The notes under the pieces are model-generated. The model ran no database searches. It saw nothing but the letters and a program-made list of their open reading frames with translations, and was not told where the DNA came from. DNA of 7,947 bases, from the NCBI GenBank assembly GCA_020048795.1, contig JAIFMA010000127.1, positions 1 through 7,947 on the forward strand, in the 5' to 3' direction. Position numbers and translations under genes: made by a program. This document shows, piece after piece, positions 1-5,995 of the stretch. The DNA comes from Rhodoferax sp. (GTDB lineage: Bacteria > Pseudomonadota > Gammaproteobacteria > Burkholderiales > Burkholderiaceae_C). Position 1 is the stretch's first letter, and each line of letters starts with the position of its first letter.

Positions 1-1454
1 CGCAAATAGTGTTGAAACAACCAGTTGTAACAGGCCGGCTGGGTGTAAAGCACGGTCCAGATCGACGACATGTTGGCCACTTGAACCGGGATGTGAGCGG
101 CAGTCAGGCGTTGGTTCAGGCTGGTGGCCCGGGCGTTCCAGATCTTGTCAATATCCAGGTACATCGTTTGAGCTTGAGCACTTTCAAGGTGCTGCAAAAA
201 TACACTCATGGCACCCATCACATACGGGTGCGAGTTGAACGTGCCCCGGGCAAAACAAATGTCTGCCGGCACCTCGTCGCGAAAACGCTTCATCCAGTGC
301 CGTTTGCCGCAGACCACACCCACCGGCAAACCGCCGCCCAAGGTCTTGCCGTAGGTCACCAAATCCGCCTTCACGCCAAAGTATTCCTGCGCCCCACCGG
401 GTGCCAGTCGAAAGCCGACGAACACTTCGTCAAAAATCAGCGCAATACCCTTGTTGTCGCAGATTTCGCGCAGCGCTTGCAGCCAGGTGGTGTAGCGGGC
501 TCGGTCAAACCCGGCCTGGCGCGAACTGTCGAGCAAGGACGAGTCGCTGGCGGCTGCCGCATTGGGGTGCAGTGCCTGCAGCGGGTTGATCAGAATGCAG
601 GCAATGTCTGTGCGCTTGCGCAGCACGCGCAGGGTACCAGCTCCCATCTCGGACAGGGTGAAGGTGTCGCGCGCAGCCATGGGGTTGCCAATACCGGGCT
701 GCACATCACCCCACCAGCCGTGGTAAGCACCACAAAACCGCACCACTTTGTCGCGGCCGCTGTGGTAGCGCGCCAGTCGCACCGCCTGCATCACGGCCTC
801 GGTGCCAGACATATGAAACGTCACCTCATCCATGCCAGATATTTGTTTCAGACGTTGCACGTTGTCAAGCACCACGGGGTGGTAAGACCCCAGCACGGCC
901 CCAAGCTCGCGCACCCGATCTGCGCCCTGGTCAATGCACTGTTTGTAGAAATCGTTGCCAAACAGGTTGACGCCATAGGAGCCGGTGAGGTCATAGAACA
1001 CATTGCCGTCGAGGTCGGTGACGGTGACCCCCGAGGTCGATTGCACAAACGACGCGATCTTCAGTCCCTTGTCCACCATGTTCTGGAACTGGAAGGGTGT
1101 GCGGTAGGCGCTGACAAACTGCAAATCAGACAGACCTTCAGACGCTGTGATGGTACAGGCCACGCTTTTTGCGTAACGTGTCTGGTAGGTGCCAACCAGA
1201 CGCTCAAGGGCAGCGCGCCGAAGCGCAACCACCTTAGTCGGCGCGCCATCAACCGACAACATCTGATCTTCGCGATAGGCATAACGCGGCAGCAGGGCAG
1301 CCACCCGACGCGCCATACGCGGGTGGCCCGCCAGCGACCGGTGTTTGGCCAAAGACAGCTCAAGCCGCCGGCGCGCACGCGCAAGCGTCCACCACAGCGT
1401 TGCCGCGCAGGCGCTGTAAAGCGCCAGCGTTGTCATATTCATCGTTTCATTCAT
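1..1454 (-). CDS. Class III PLP-dependent aminotransferase (GSA-aminomutase-like), N-terminally extended, 3' end outside window
   Basis: The reading frame is open from ATG 1454 down to base 1, giving 484 codons with no stop, so the C-terminus lies outside the window. An in-frame TGA shortly upstream of the ATG fixes this as the first ATG; ATGs at codons 5 and 7 are alternatives, and no clear Shine-Dalgarno is visible. The fold type I, class III aminotransferase signature is complete: SGTEA at 216-220 (phosphate binding), YHG at 244-246 (ring stacking), DEV at 342-344 (Asp342 for the pyridine nitrogen), and YGKTLGGG with Lys370 as the Schiff-base lysine, then RGTFNSHP. The nearest family is glutamate-1-semialdehyde aminomutase and its secondary-metabolism relatives. 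True HemL is about 430 residues without a long N-terminal region. Here about 130 extra residues precede the core, starting with a short hydrophobic stretch (about 7-25) followed by RARRR, which suggests a membrane anchor facing the cytoplasm. Substrate is unknown; proximity to psd hints at an amino-lipid or lipid-linked substrate (inference). Confidence 0.88.
   Translation of the reverse strand, partial: MNETMNMTTLALYSACAATLWWTLARARRRLELSLAKHRSLAGHPRMARRVAALLPRYAYREDQMLSVDGAPTKVVALRRAALERLVGTYQTRYAKSVACTITASEGLSDLQFVSAYRTPFQFQNMVDKGLKIASFVQSTSGVTVTDLDGNVFYDLTGSYGVNLFGNDFYKQCIDQGADRVRELGAVLGSYHPVVLDNVQRLKQISGMDEVTFHMSGTEAVMQAVRLARYHSGRDKVVRFCGAYHGWWGDVQPGIGNPMAARDTFTLSEMGAGTLRVLRKRTDIACILINPLQALHPNAAAASDSSLLDSSRQAGFDRARYTTWLQALREICDNKGIALIFDEVFVGFRLAPGGAQEYFGVKADLVTYGKTLGGGLPVGVVCGKRHWMKRFRDEVPADICFARGTFNSHPYVMGAMSVFLQHLESAQAQTMYLDIDKIWNARATSLNQRLTAAHIPVQVANMSSIWTVLYTQPACYNWLFQHYL
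1380..1454 (-). other. Hydrophobic N-terminal segment of the aminotransferase (possible membrane anchor)
   Basis: Codons 1-25 encode a stretch dominated by Thr, Leu, Ala, Tyr, Cys and Trp (about residues 7-24), followed at once by an Arg cluster (RARRR, 26-30). The hydrophobic-then-positive order resembles a short signal anchor with the catalytic domain kept in the cytoplasm. The segment is short for a full transmembrane helix, so peripheral attachment is also possible. Confidence 0.4.
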
Positions 1455-1469
1455 AGGAGCACACTTTCA

Positions 1470-1502
1470 ATGCAAGACAAATATCAGGGTCAAGAGCCAT
1501 GA
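1470..1502 (+). other. Possible 10-codon leader ORF overlapping the psd start
   Basis: An ATG at 1470 opens the frame MQDKYQGQEP and stops at TGA 1500-1502, sharing ATGA with the psd start at 1499. It is preceded by a perfect AGGAG at 1455-1459, 10 bases upstream. The arrangement would allow translational coupling into psd. It is very short and could be chance; the AGGAG abuts the divergent aminotransferase start codon. Confidence 0.25.
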
Positions 1503-2380
1503 GCCTTCGCACCCAAATTCAAAAAATACTGGGTCACGAAGACCTGAACTTTCTGCTCACCAACCGCCTGCCGCGCAATACCCTGACCCGATTTTTGGGC
1601 TGGTTTAGCAAGATCGAACAACCCTGGGTGCGTGATGCGTCGATTGCCACATGGCAATTTTTTACCGATCTTGACCTGAGCGAGGCCAAAAAGTCGAACT
1701 TCACCAGCATGCATGACTGTTTTACCCGAGAGCTCAAACCGGGTGCCCGCCCGCTGGATACCTTGCCAGATGTGATGATCAGTCCGGTGGATGCGATCGT
1801 TGGCGCACACGGCCGCATAGACGGCACTCGCGTGTTTCAGGCTAAGGGTTTTCCTTACACGCTGCAAGACCTGATCGGGCCGCAGGAGGCGGTTGACGAC
1901 TGGCGTGATGGCACATTTGTCACACTGCGTCTGACTTCCAGCATGTACCACCGCTTTCACGCGCCCTACGACTGCGTGGTTGAACAGATGCGCTACTTCT
2001 CGGGTGATACCTGGAACGTCAACCCCATCGCCCTCAAACGGATTGAAAAGCTGTTTTGTAAAAACGAGCGTGCCTTTATTCGCACTACCTTTCAAGGTAC
2101 AGCTGAATGCGCCGGACAGCGCGTGGCGCTGGTGCCGGTGGCTGCCATTCTGGTGGCCAGCATTCGTCTGCATTGGCTCGATGTGCTGTTGCACCTGAGA
2201 TACAAAGGTCCCAATGCGATCGCTTGTGACGCCCGCTTTGTCAAAGGGCAGGAGATGGGATGGTTTCAGCATGGGTCCACCGTCATAGTGCTGGCACCCA
2301 AAGGGTTCGCGATGGTGCAAGAACTGCAGGAAGGTTCCCGCGTCCGAATGGGGCAAGCACTTATGCACTGGCGCGGTTAA
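1499..2380 (+). CDS. psd: Phosphatidylserine decarboxylase proenzyme
   Basis: This 293-residue protein is colinear with E. coli Psd for nearly its whole length. It would decarboxylate phosphatidylserine to phosphatidylethanolamine at the inner membrane, after self-cleavage into a beta chain and a pyruvoyl-bearing alpha chain. Asp98 (SPVDA), His154 (HRFHAP) and Ser260 match the D-H-S triad that E. coli Psd uses for self-cleavage. Cleavage is predicted between Gly259 and Ser260, giving an alpha chain of only 34 residues. The usual LGST is HGST here, a departure at the residue before the cleavage Gly. The protein ends soon after the conserved GQAL, so the long acidic C-terminal tail of E. coli Psd (322 residues) is missing. 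AGGG at 1486-1489, 9 bases from the ATG, may serve as the ribosome binding site. It is divergent from the aminotransferase and convergent with the glycosyltransferase, so it is probably transcribed alone. It may be a second Psd specialised for another serine lipid, which the window cannot settle. Confidence 0.9.
   Translation: MSLRTQIQKILGHEDLNFLLTNRLPRNTLTRFLGWFSKIEQPWVRDASIATWQFFTDLDLSEAKKSNFTSMHDCFTRELKPGARPLDTLPDVMISPVDAIVGAHGRIDGTRVFQAKGFPYTLQDLIGPQEAVDDWRDGTFVTLRLTSSMYHRFHAPYDCVVEQMRYFSGDTWNVNPIALKRIEKLFCKNERAFIRTTFQGTAECAGQRVALVPVAAILVASIRLHWLDVLLHLRYKGPNAIACDARFVKGQEMGWFQHGSTVIVLAPKGFAMVQELQEGSRVRMGQALMHWRG
2361..2380. other. 20-bp convergent overlap of psd and glycosyltransferase 3' ends
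   Basis: The psd stop TAA is at 2378-2380 on plus and the glycosyltransferase stop TAA at 2363-2361 on minus, so the last codons of each gene encode on both strands. No terminator hairpin fits here, so read-through antisense transcription into either gene is possible. Confidence 0.85.
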
Positions 2381-3611
2381 TGACCGGTCCGTGGCTGGCC
2401 TTGGCACTGAGATGAAATCCGGCGCAGCCACTCTCGACAGCCCGACGTAGATGTCCCTCAAAACTGTCAAAGATGGCATCCCAGTTCAAATGCGCGACGC
2501 TGGGCGCAGCAGCTTGCTTCAGTGTTGCCATCGTTTGAGGATCGTTGGCAACACCGACAGCTTTGATGATGAACTCAATTTCATCGTTGACGGGCACCAA
2601 CATGCCGTTCACGCCAGAATGAATAAGTTCGTTGGCTGCGGCACAGGCATAAGACACCACCGCCAGACCGCTGGCCAGCGCCTCGGGCACCACGTTGCCG
2701 TAGGTTTCAGTCAAGCTGGAAAACAGGAACAAATCACCCGAGGCATAGTGGGTGGCAAGGTCCTCGCCCTTTTGCACGCCCGCAAACACCGCGTCTGGGC
2801 AACTTGCCTGCAAGGATTGGCGCATTGGGCCATCGCCGACAAATATCAGCTTGGCGCTGGGTCTGACTCGCTGGATAGCGCGAAAAGCCGTGATCACCAA
2901 ACCCACGTTTTTCTCCTTGGCCAAACGACCGACCAGCAGCACGACCAGGTCATCCTCCGTGACGCCCCAACTGCTGCGCAGGGATTGAGATCGCTTGCAC
3001 GGTGAAAACTGCTCAGCGGCCACTCCACGAGACAGCAACTTCACGTTGGTGTAGCCGCGATTTTGCAAGTCAACCATGAGCGCCCGGGTCGGCACCATCG
3101 TGGCCTGTGTTCGGTTGTGCAACTTGCGCAGGTAGTTCTCTATCGGCGTTTTGAACAAACTCAACCCGTAGTGCTGGGTATAACTCTGAAAGTTGGTGTG
3201 AAAGGAACTGGTCAAAGGCAGCTGCAGCTTGCGAGCTGCCGCTACTGCAGACCAGCCCAGCGGGCCTTCTGTGACCACATGCACAATGTCTGGCCTTCTG
3301 GCGCTCCATAGCTTGATCAGTAGCCGCTTGGATGGCAGACCAAAACGCAACTCGCTATAGGTTGGAACGGGCACGCCAGGCGAAATAATCTCTTCGATAC
3401 CGTTGAGTTTGGGCATGGCGTTTTCGAGCTTTTGTCGCGGTCTGATCAGCTGGATTGCGTGGCCACGTCGTACCAATCCTTCGACGATATGCCCCAGCGT
3501 CATTGCCACGCCATTGACTTCAGGTGGAAAGGTCTCGGTCACAACGGCAATGCGCAAACTGGCAGGCTGCGCTGCATGCGACTCAATCAGTAGATCGTCG
3601 GTTTGGTTCAT
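2361..3611 (-). CDS. GT4-family glycosyltransferase, candidate diacylglycerol glycosyltransferase (Agt-like)
   Basis: A 416-residue GT-B fold glycosyltransferase, counted from ATG 3611; a TTG seven codons upstream is a less likely start. The N-terminal domain has RIAVVTETFPPEVNGVA (about 20-36), the acceptor-side glycine loop typical of MgtA/SqdX/PimB-like enzymes. It also has VTEGPLGW and SFHTNF (about 113-141). The C-terminal nucleotide-sugar domain has GRLAKEKN (228-235), FVGDGP (257-262) and an EX7E motif, ETYGNVVPE, with Glu302 and Glu310. No transmembrane helix is seen; such enzymes work at the cytoplasmic membrane face. The family includes mannosyl-, glucosyl- and glucuronosyl-diacylglycerol synthases, and relatives called Agt sit beside plcP and act in phosphate starvation. 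The donor sugar cannot be read from sequence. lplT lies 78 bp upstream on the same strand, and the 3' end overlaps psd by 20 bp. A good PhoB-box candidate lies 35 bp before the start. Family call is firm; the lipid acceptor is inferred from context. Confidence 0.88.
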   Translation of the reverse strand: MNQTDDLLIESHAAQPASLRIAVVTETFPPEVNGVAMTLGHIVEGLVRRGHAIQLIRPRQKLENAMPKLNGIEEIISPGVPVPTYSELRFGLPSKRLLIKLWSARRPDIVHVVTEGPLGWSAVAAARKLQLPLTSSFHTNFQSYTQHYGLSLFKTPIENYLRKLHNRTQATMVPTRALMVDLQNRGYTNVKLLSRGVAAEQFSPCKRSQSLRSSWGVTEDDLVVLLVGRLAKEKNVGLVITAFRAIQRVRPSAKLIFVGDGPMRQSLQASCPDAVFAGVQKGEDLATHYASGDLFLFSSLTETYGNVVPEALASGLAVVSYACAAANELIHSGVNGMLVPVNDEIEFIIKAVGVANDPQTMATLKQAAAPSVAHLNWDAIFDSFEGHLRRAVESGCAGFHLSAKASHGPVINRASA

Positions 3612-3645
3612 GGCGGGCAGCTTAAAGGTCAAAAATAACGGTTTC

Positions 3646-3663
3646 GTGATACTTTTTTGACAG
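3646..3663 (-). promoter_or_regulatory. Candidate PhoB box upstream of the glycosyltransferase
   Basis: On the minus strand this reads CTGTCAA-AAAA-GTATCAC: two 7-bp units separated by exactly 4 bp. The units match CTGTCAT at 6/7 and 4/7, and the 18-mer agrees with the E. coli phoA Pho box at 14 of 18 positions. It lies in the 78-bp gap after lplT. A TATTTT hexamer at 3637-3632, 8 bp downstream, may be the -10. This would give the glycosyltransferase its own phosphate-starvation promoter in addition to read-through from lplT. Confidence 0.55.
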
Positions 3664-3689
3664 TTTGAAGTCTATGCGTTGTATCCAAC

Positions 3690-4934
3690 TCACAAACCCT
3701 TAGGTGTCCACTGAATAGCGATACGGCACCTGGGTGAGAGATAAATCAGCGTCATGCCAAGCGCCACGAGGGAGCCAAAGGTCAGTACCAGAATCGTGAG
3801 AGATGTGTTCAAAGCAGTGCCCAGTGCATAGATGGCAAGCATCGCCAGCATGCCCCCGTTTTCATTAAAGCCCTGAACGGCGATCGATCGACCCGCTGTG
3901 AGTAGCTGACAGCCGCGATGCTGAAGCAAGGCATTCATCGGCACCACAAAGAAGCCAGCTAGCGCCCCAACGACGATTAGCAGCATGATGGCAAGGGCCA
4001 TGGATTGAATCGTCAGCATGACTGGAATCAATACACCGATCAGAATGCCGATGGGAAGTAATGAAGTGGCCTGATCCAGGCTGACAAACCGGCTGGCCAG
4101 CACGGCCCCGGCAATCACGCCCACGGCAGTCACCCCTTGCAGGTAGGCAGCTTGCGCCAGACTCAAGCCCAGCGCCTCGTTGGCCCAACGCAACACAATC
4201 AGTTGGAGTGTTGCACCAACGCCCCACAGCAGGGTCGTGACAGTCATGGACAAGCCACCCGTCGGGTCGCGCCACAGAATCAGGTTTTCACGGTAAAAAC
4301 GCCCCAACAAGACCGTCGGGTGAATCGAGTGTTTTTCATATCGGGCACCGCTGTCGGCCACCCCGATGCTCAGCAGAGTTGCCAGAGCGTTCATGGCCAC
4401 CAGCACCAACATGCCCGCCAGCAGGGTCGTGCTGGTGTTGCCTGAGTCAGGGAGCCAAACTGGCAAGGCCCAAACTGGCATCCACGGGCTGATCAGCAAG
4501 CCGCCCAGGACTGTGCCAAGGATTACGGCGCTGACGGTCACGCTTTCAAAAAAGCCATTGGCTCGAACTAAATTTCGGGCTGGCAATAGTTCGGTGATCA
4601 GTCCGTACTTGGCGGGCGCGTAGATGGCGGCACCCAGCCCTGCTACGGCGATGGCCAGTGCCGGATCGGCCCCGCCCACCAACCAGCCAATCGCGCAGAG
4701 CTTCAAAAAGTTGGCTCCCAGCATCACCCTTCCTTTGGGGAATGCATCAGCCAGTGGACCCGCAAGGGGTGCCAGCACCACATAAAACAAGGTAAAACTG
4801 ATTTTGATGACTGGAATGATCCAGCCGGGACTGCTCAGTTCAGTTGCCCGGGCAATTGACACAATCAATAACGCGTTGTCGGCCAGCGTCGAGATGAACT
4901 GCACCACCAGAACCAGGTAAAACGAACGTGGCAT
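3690..4934 (-). CDS. lplT: LplT-type lysophospholipid transporter (MFS)
   Basis: A 414-residue polytopic membrane protein that aligns along its whole length with E. coli LplT (397 residues), the MFS transporter that flips lysophospholipids across the inner membrane for reacylation. Family landmarks in order: ADNALL (18-23); the MFS motif A region with Asp63 and FPKGR (65-69); YAPAKYGL (105-112) followed by ELL and VRANG; LLWGVGATLQ (235-244); the FFVVPMNALLQ stretch (328-338); and NENGGM (357-362). About 12 hydrophobic segments are visible. The start is ATG 4934; an in-frame TGA closely upstream excludes longer forms, and no strong Shine-Dalgarno is seen. In E. coli lplT is followed by aas (acyltransferase/acyl-ACP synthetase). 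Here the next gene is instead a glycosyltransferase, and no aas is in the window, so the reacylating partner must be elsewhere. A PhoB-box candidate upstream suggests induction by phosphate starvation. Confidence 0.9.
   Translation of the reverse strand: MPRSFYLVLVVQFISTLADNALLIVSIARATELSSPGWIIPVIKISFTLFYVVLAPLAGPLADAFPKGRVMLGANFLKLCAIGWLVGGADPALAIAVAGLGAAIYAPAKYGLITELLPARNLVRANGFFESVTVSAVILGTVLGGLLISPWMPVWALPVWLPDSGNTSTTLLAGMLVLVAMNALATLLSIGVADSGARYEKHSIHPTVLLGRFYRENLILWRDPTGGLSMTVTTLLWGVGATLQLIVLRWANEALGLSLAQAAYLQGVTAVGVIAGAVLASRFVSLDQATSLLPIGILIGVLIPVMLTIQSMALAIMLLIVVGALAGFFVVPMNALLQHRGCQLLTAGRSIAVQGFNENGGMLAMLAIYALGTALNTSLTILVLTFGSLVALGMTLIYLSPRCRIAIQWTPKGL
4455..4480. repeat. Short 15-bp-period direct repeat inside lplT
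   Basis: CCAAACTGGCA occurs at 4455-4465 and again at 4470-4480, a 15-bp period that keeps frame and duplicates PVW in the protein (PVWALPVWLP, about 153-162). It falls in a loop between transmembrane segments where length changes are probably tolerated. Confidence 0.6.
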
Positions 4935-4970
4935 GAGTTGTGAACTGAATCATTGGTTGACAAAAGTGGG

Positions 4971-5004
4971 ATTGCACAGGGTCACCGTGAAGGTGTGATG
5001 ACAG
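4971..5004 (-). promoter_or_regulatory. Candidate PhoB-dependent promoter of lplT
   Basis: On the minus strand 5004-4987 reads CTGTCAT-CACA-CCTTCAC: a perfect first unit (7/7), an exact 4-bp spacer and a weaker second unit (4/7). Exactly 10 bp further is TGCAAT (4976-4971), matching TATAAT at 4 of 6. The 10-bp box-to--10 spacing is that of the E. coli phoA promoter. A start near 4963 would give a leader of about 30 bases. Confidence 0.5.
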
Positions 5005-5064
5005 TCTGACCTGGGGGCAACGCAAGTGGGGGTTGGCAAAACGCTTTTTCACATGCCAGATGCA

Positions 5065-5120
5065 CTGTCACCAAAATGCCATCAACCCGCCATCAACATG
5101 TCATCTGGCTCGGCCAACAT
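5065..5120 (+). promoter_or_regulatory. Tandem candidate PhoB boxes and -10 upstream of olsB-plcP
   Basis: Four 7-bp units recur at an exact 11-bp period: CTGTCAC (5065), ATGCCAT (5076), CCGCCAT (5087) and ATGTCAT (5098), with spacers CAAA, CAAC and CAAC. They match CTGTCAT at 6, 5, 5 and 6 of 7. This is the architecture of multi-box Pho promoters, which bind several PhoB dimers. Ten bp after the last unit lies CAACAT (5115-5120), a weak -10 (3/6). Transcription would start near 5127, ahead of the ribosome binding site at 5135-5140. Confidence 0.6.
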
Positions 5121-5134
5121 CTCGCCATCAACAC

Positions 5135-5140
5135 AAGGAG
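5135..5140 (+). promoter_or_regulatory. Ribosome binding site that fixes the olsB-like start
   Basis: AAGGAG with 6-bp spacing to ATG 5147 is the best Shine-Dalgarno in the window. It selects this start over the in-frame ATG at 5033, whose extra 38 codons would run through the PhoB boxes and show no family similarity. Confidence 0.85.
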
Positions 5141-5146
5141 CGAGAA

Positions 5147-5995
5147 ATGCGAGAGTTACCCAATCCCACCTTTGCACTGTCACCGTTGTCTTTGCCCAGG
5201 GGGTTGCTTCACCGACCCGTTGAGTACTTTCAGAGCGAAAGCTCAAGCCAGGAAACGCCGATTGAGCGCGGTGCTCTGGTGGTTTCGTGGGCCAAACACC
5301 AGGATGAAGTCCGTGCGGTACAACGCCTGAGATACCGGGTGTTTGCCGAAGAAATGGGTGCCAGGCTCACTACGCCAGTGCCAGCCCATGACATTGACAT
5401 TTTTGACAACTATTGTGAACACCTGTTGGTGCGTGATGAGGTCAGCCGTGAAGTGGTCGGCACCTACCGTTTGCTGACACCGGTACAGGCCGGGCGCGTT
5501 GGCAGCACCTATAGCGATCTCGAATTTGATCTGACCCGACTGCGTGGATTGCGGGAGCGCATGGTGGAGCTGGGGCGCAGTTGCGTGCACCCGGACTACC
5601 GCACCGGTGGGGTCATCATGGCGCTTTGGGGTGCACTGGCCGAGTTCATGGTTCGCAACAAGCTCGACACCATGATTGGCTGCGCCAGTATTCCCATGCT
5701 GCACAACGGCATCGCCAGCGGCGATGTGGCGGCCAGTATCTGGCAGCAACTCAAAGCCACCCATCTGGCGCCCATCGAACATCGGGTGCGCCCGCGCTTG
5801 CCATTGCCGGTGGAACAGCTTGATTCGAGCCTAAAGGTAGAGCCACCCGCGCTGATCAAGGGCTATTTGCGATTGGGTGCCAAAATTTTGGGTGCACCAG
5901 CCTGGGACCCGGACTTCAACACCGCGGATTTGCCCATGCTGATGCGCATCAATGATCTGCCACCGCGCTACCGCAAACACTTTCTTGGGGCATGA
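5147..5995 (+). CDS. olsB: OlsB-type GNAT N-acyltransferase (ornithine-lipid first step)
   Basis: A 282-residue member of the hemolysin-like GNAT group (COG3176) that includes OlsB, which transfers a 3-hydroxyacyl group from acyl-ACP to the alpha-amino group of ornithine to make lyso-ornithine lipid. Visible landmarks: LRYRVFAEEMG (61-71), DIDIFDNYCEHLLV (82-95), GTYRLL (105-110), ELGRSCVHPDYRTGG (141-155, the acyl-donor site region), GCASIP (178-183), and the C-terminal KGYLRLGA with DPDFNTADLPMLM (254-266), diagnostic of this group. There is no signal peptide, so it acts at the cytoplasmic membrane face. OlsA, which adds the second acyl chain in the classical pathway, is absent from the window. 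It overlaps plcP by ATGA, implying coupled translation. Tandem PhoB boxes upstream fit the phosphate-starvation induction known for ornithine lipids in several bacteria. The group is secure; ornithine as acceptor is probable, but a different amino acid (for example glutamine, glycine or lysine) is possible. Confidence 0.82.
   Translation: MRELPNPTFALSPLSLPRGLLHRPVEYFQSESSSQETPIERGALVVSWAKHQDEVRAVQRLRYRVFAEEMGARLTTPVPAHDIDIFDNYCEHLLVRDEVSREVVGTYRLLTPVQAGRVGSTYSDLEFDLTRLRGLRERMVELGRSCVHPDYRTGGVIMALWGALAEFMVRNKLDTMIGCASIPMLHNGIASGDVAASIWQQLKATHLAPIEHRVRPRLPLPVEQLDSSLKVEPPALIKGYLRLGAKILGAPAWDPDFNTADLPMLMRINDLPPRYRKHFLGA

Noticed and set aside
1430..1454. TTGTCAT (6/7) upstream of psd as a Pho box
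   Set aside because: The unit 11 bp on matches only 2/7, and the nearest other good match (1444) is at 14 bp, so no proper pair exists.
1470..1487. ATGCAAG-ACAA-ATATCAG read on minus as a Pho box for the aminotransferase
   Set aside because: Both units match only 5/7 and the implied -10 would fall on the start codon, leaving no room for a leader.
9..1502. 497-codon open frame on plus, antisense to the aminotransferase
   Set aside because: It lies opposite a frame with a complete class III aminotransferase signature, its translation resembles no family and is rich in His, Gln and Arg, and such shadows are common in GC3-rich genes.
1490..2479. 329-codon open frame on minus, antisense to psd
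   Set aside because: The opposite strand encodes a full Psd with its catalytic triad; the antisense translation has no recognisable domain and runs across the end of the glycosyltransferase gene.
3217..3240. Inverted repeat GGCAGCT / AGCTGCC
   Set aside because: It is in the middle of the glycosyltransferase coding sequence, with no T-run and no regulatory context; most likely chance in GC-rich coding DNA.
3609..3632. TTG start at 3632 for the glycosyltransferase
   Set aside because: No ribosome binding site precedes it and it falls on the proposed -10 region; ATG 3611 fits the family start better.
4957..4962. Perfect TTGACA on plus in the lplT upstream region
   Set aside because: No acceptable -10 hexamer lies 16-18 bp downstream, so it is not supported as a sigma-70 promoter.
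5033..5146. Longer start for the olsB-like gene (ATG 5033)
   Set aside because: The added 38 residues would be encoded by the PhoB-box region and carry no family similarity; the strong AAGGAG supports ATG 5147.
5061..5184. 12-bp direct repeat TGCACTGTCACC at 5061 and 5173
   Set aside because: The first copy contains the first PhoB unit, but the second is inside the olsB-like gene and lacks a partner unit at 11 bp; treated as coincidence.
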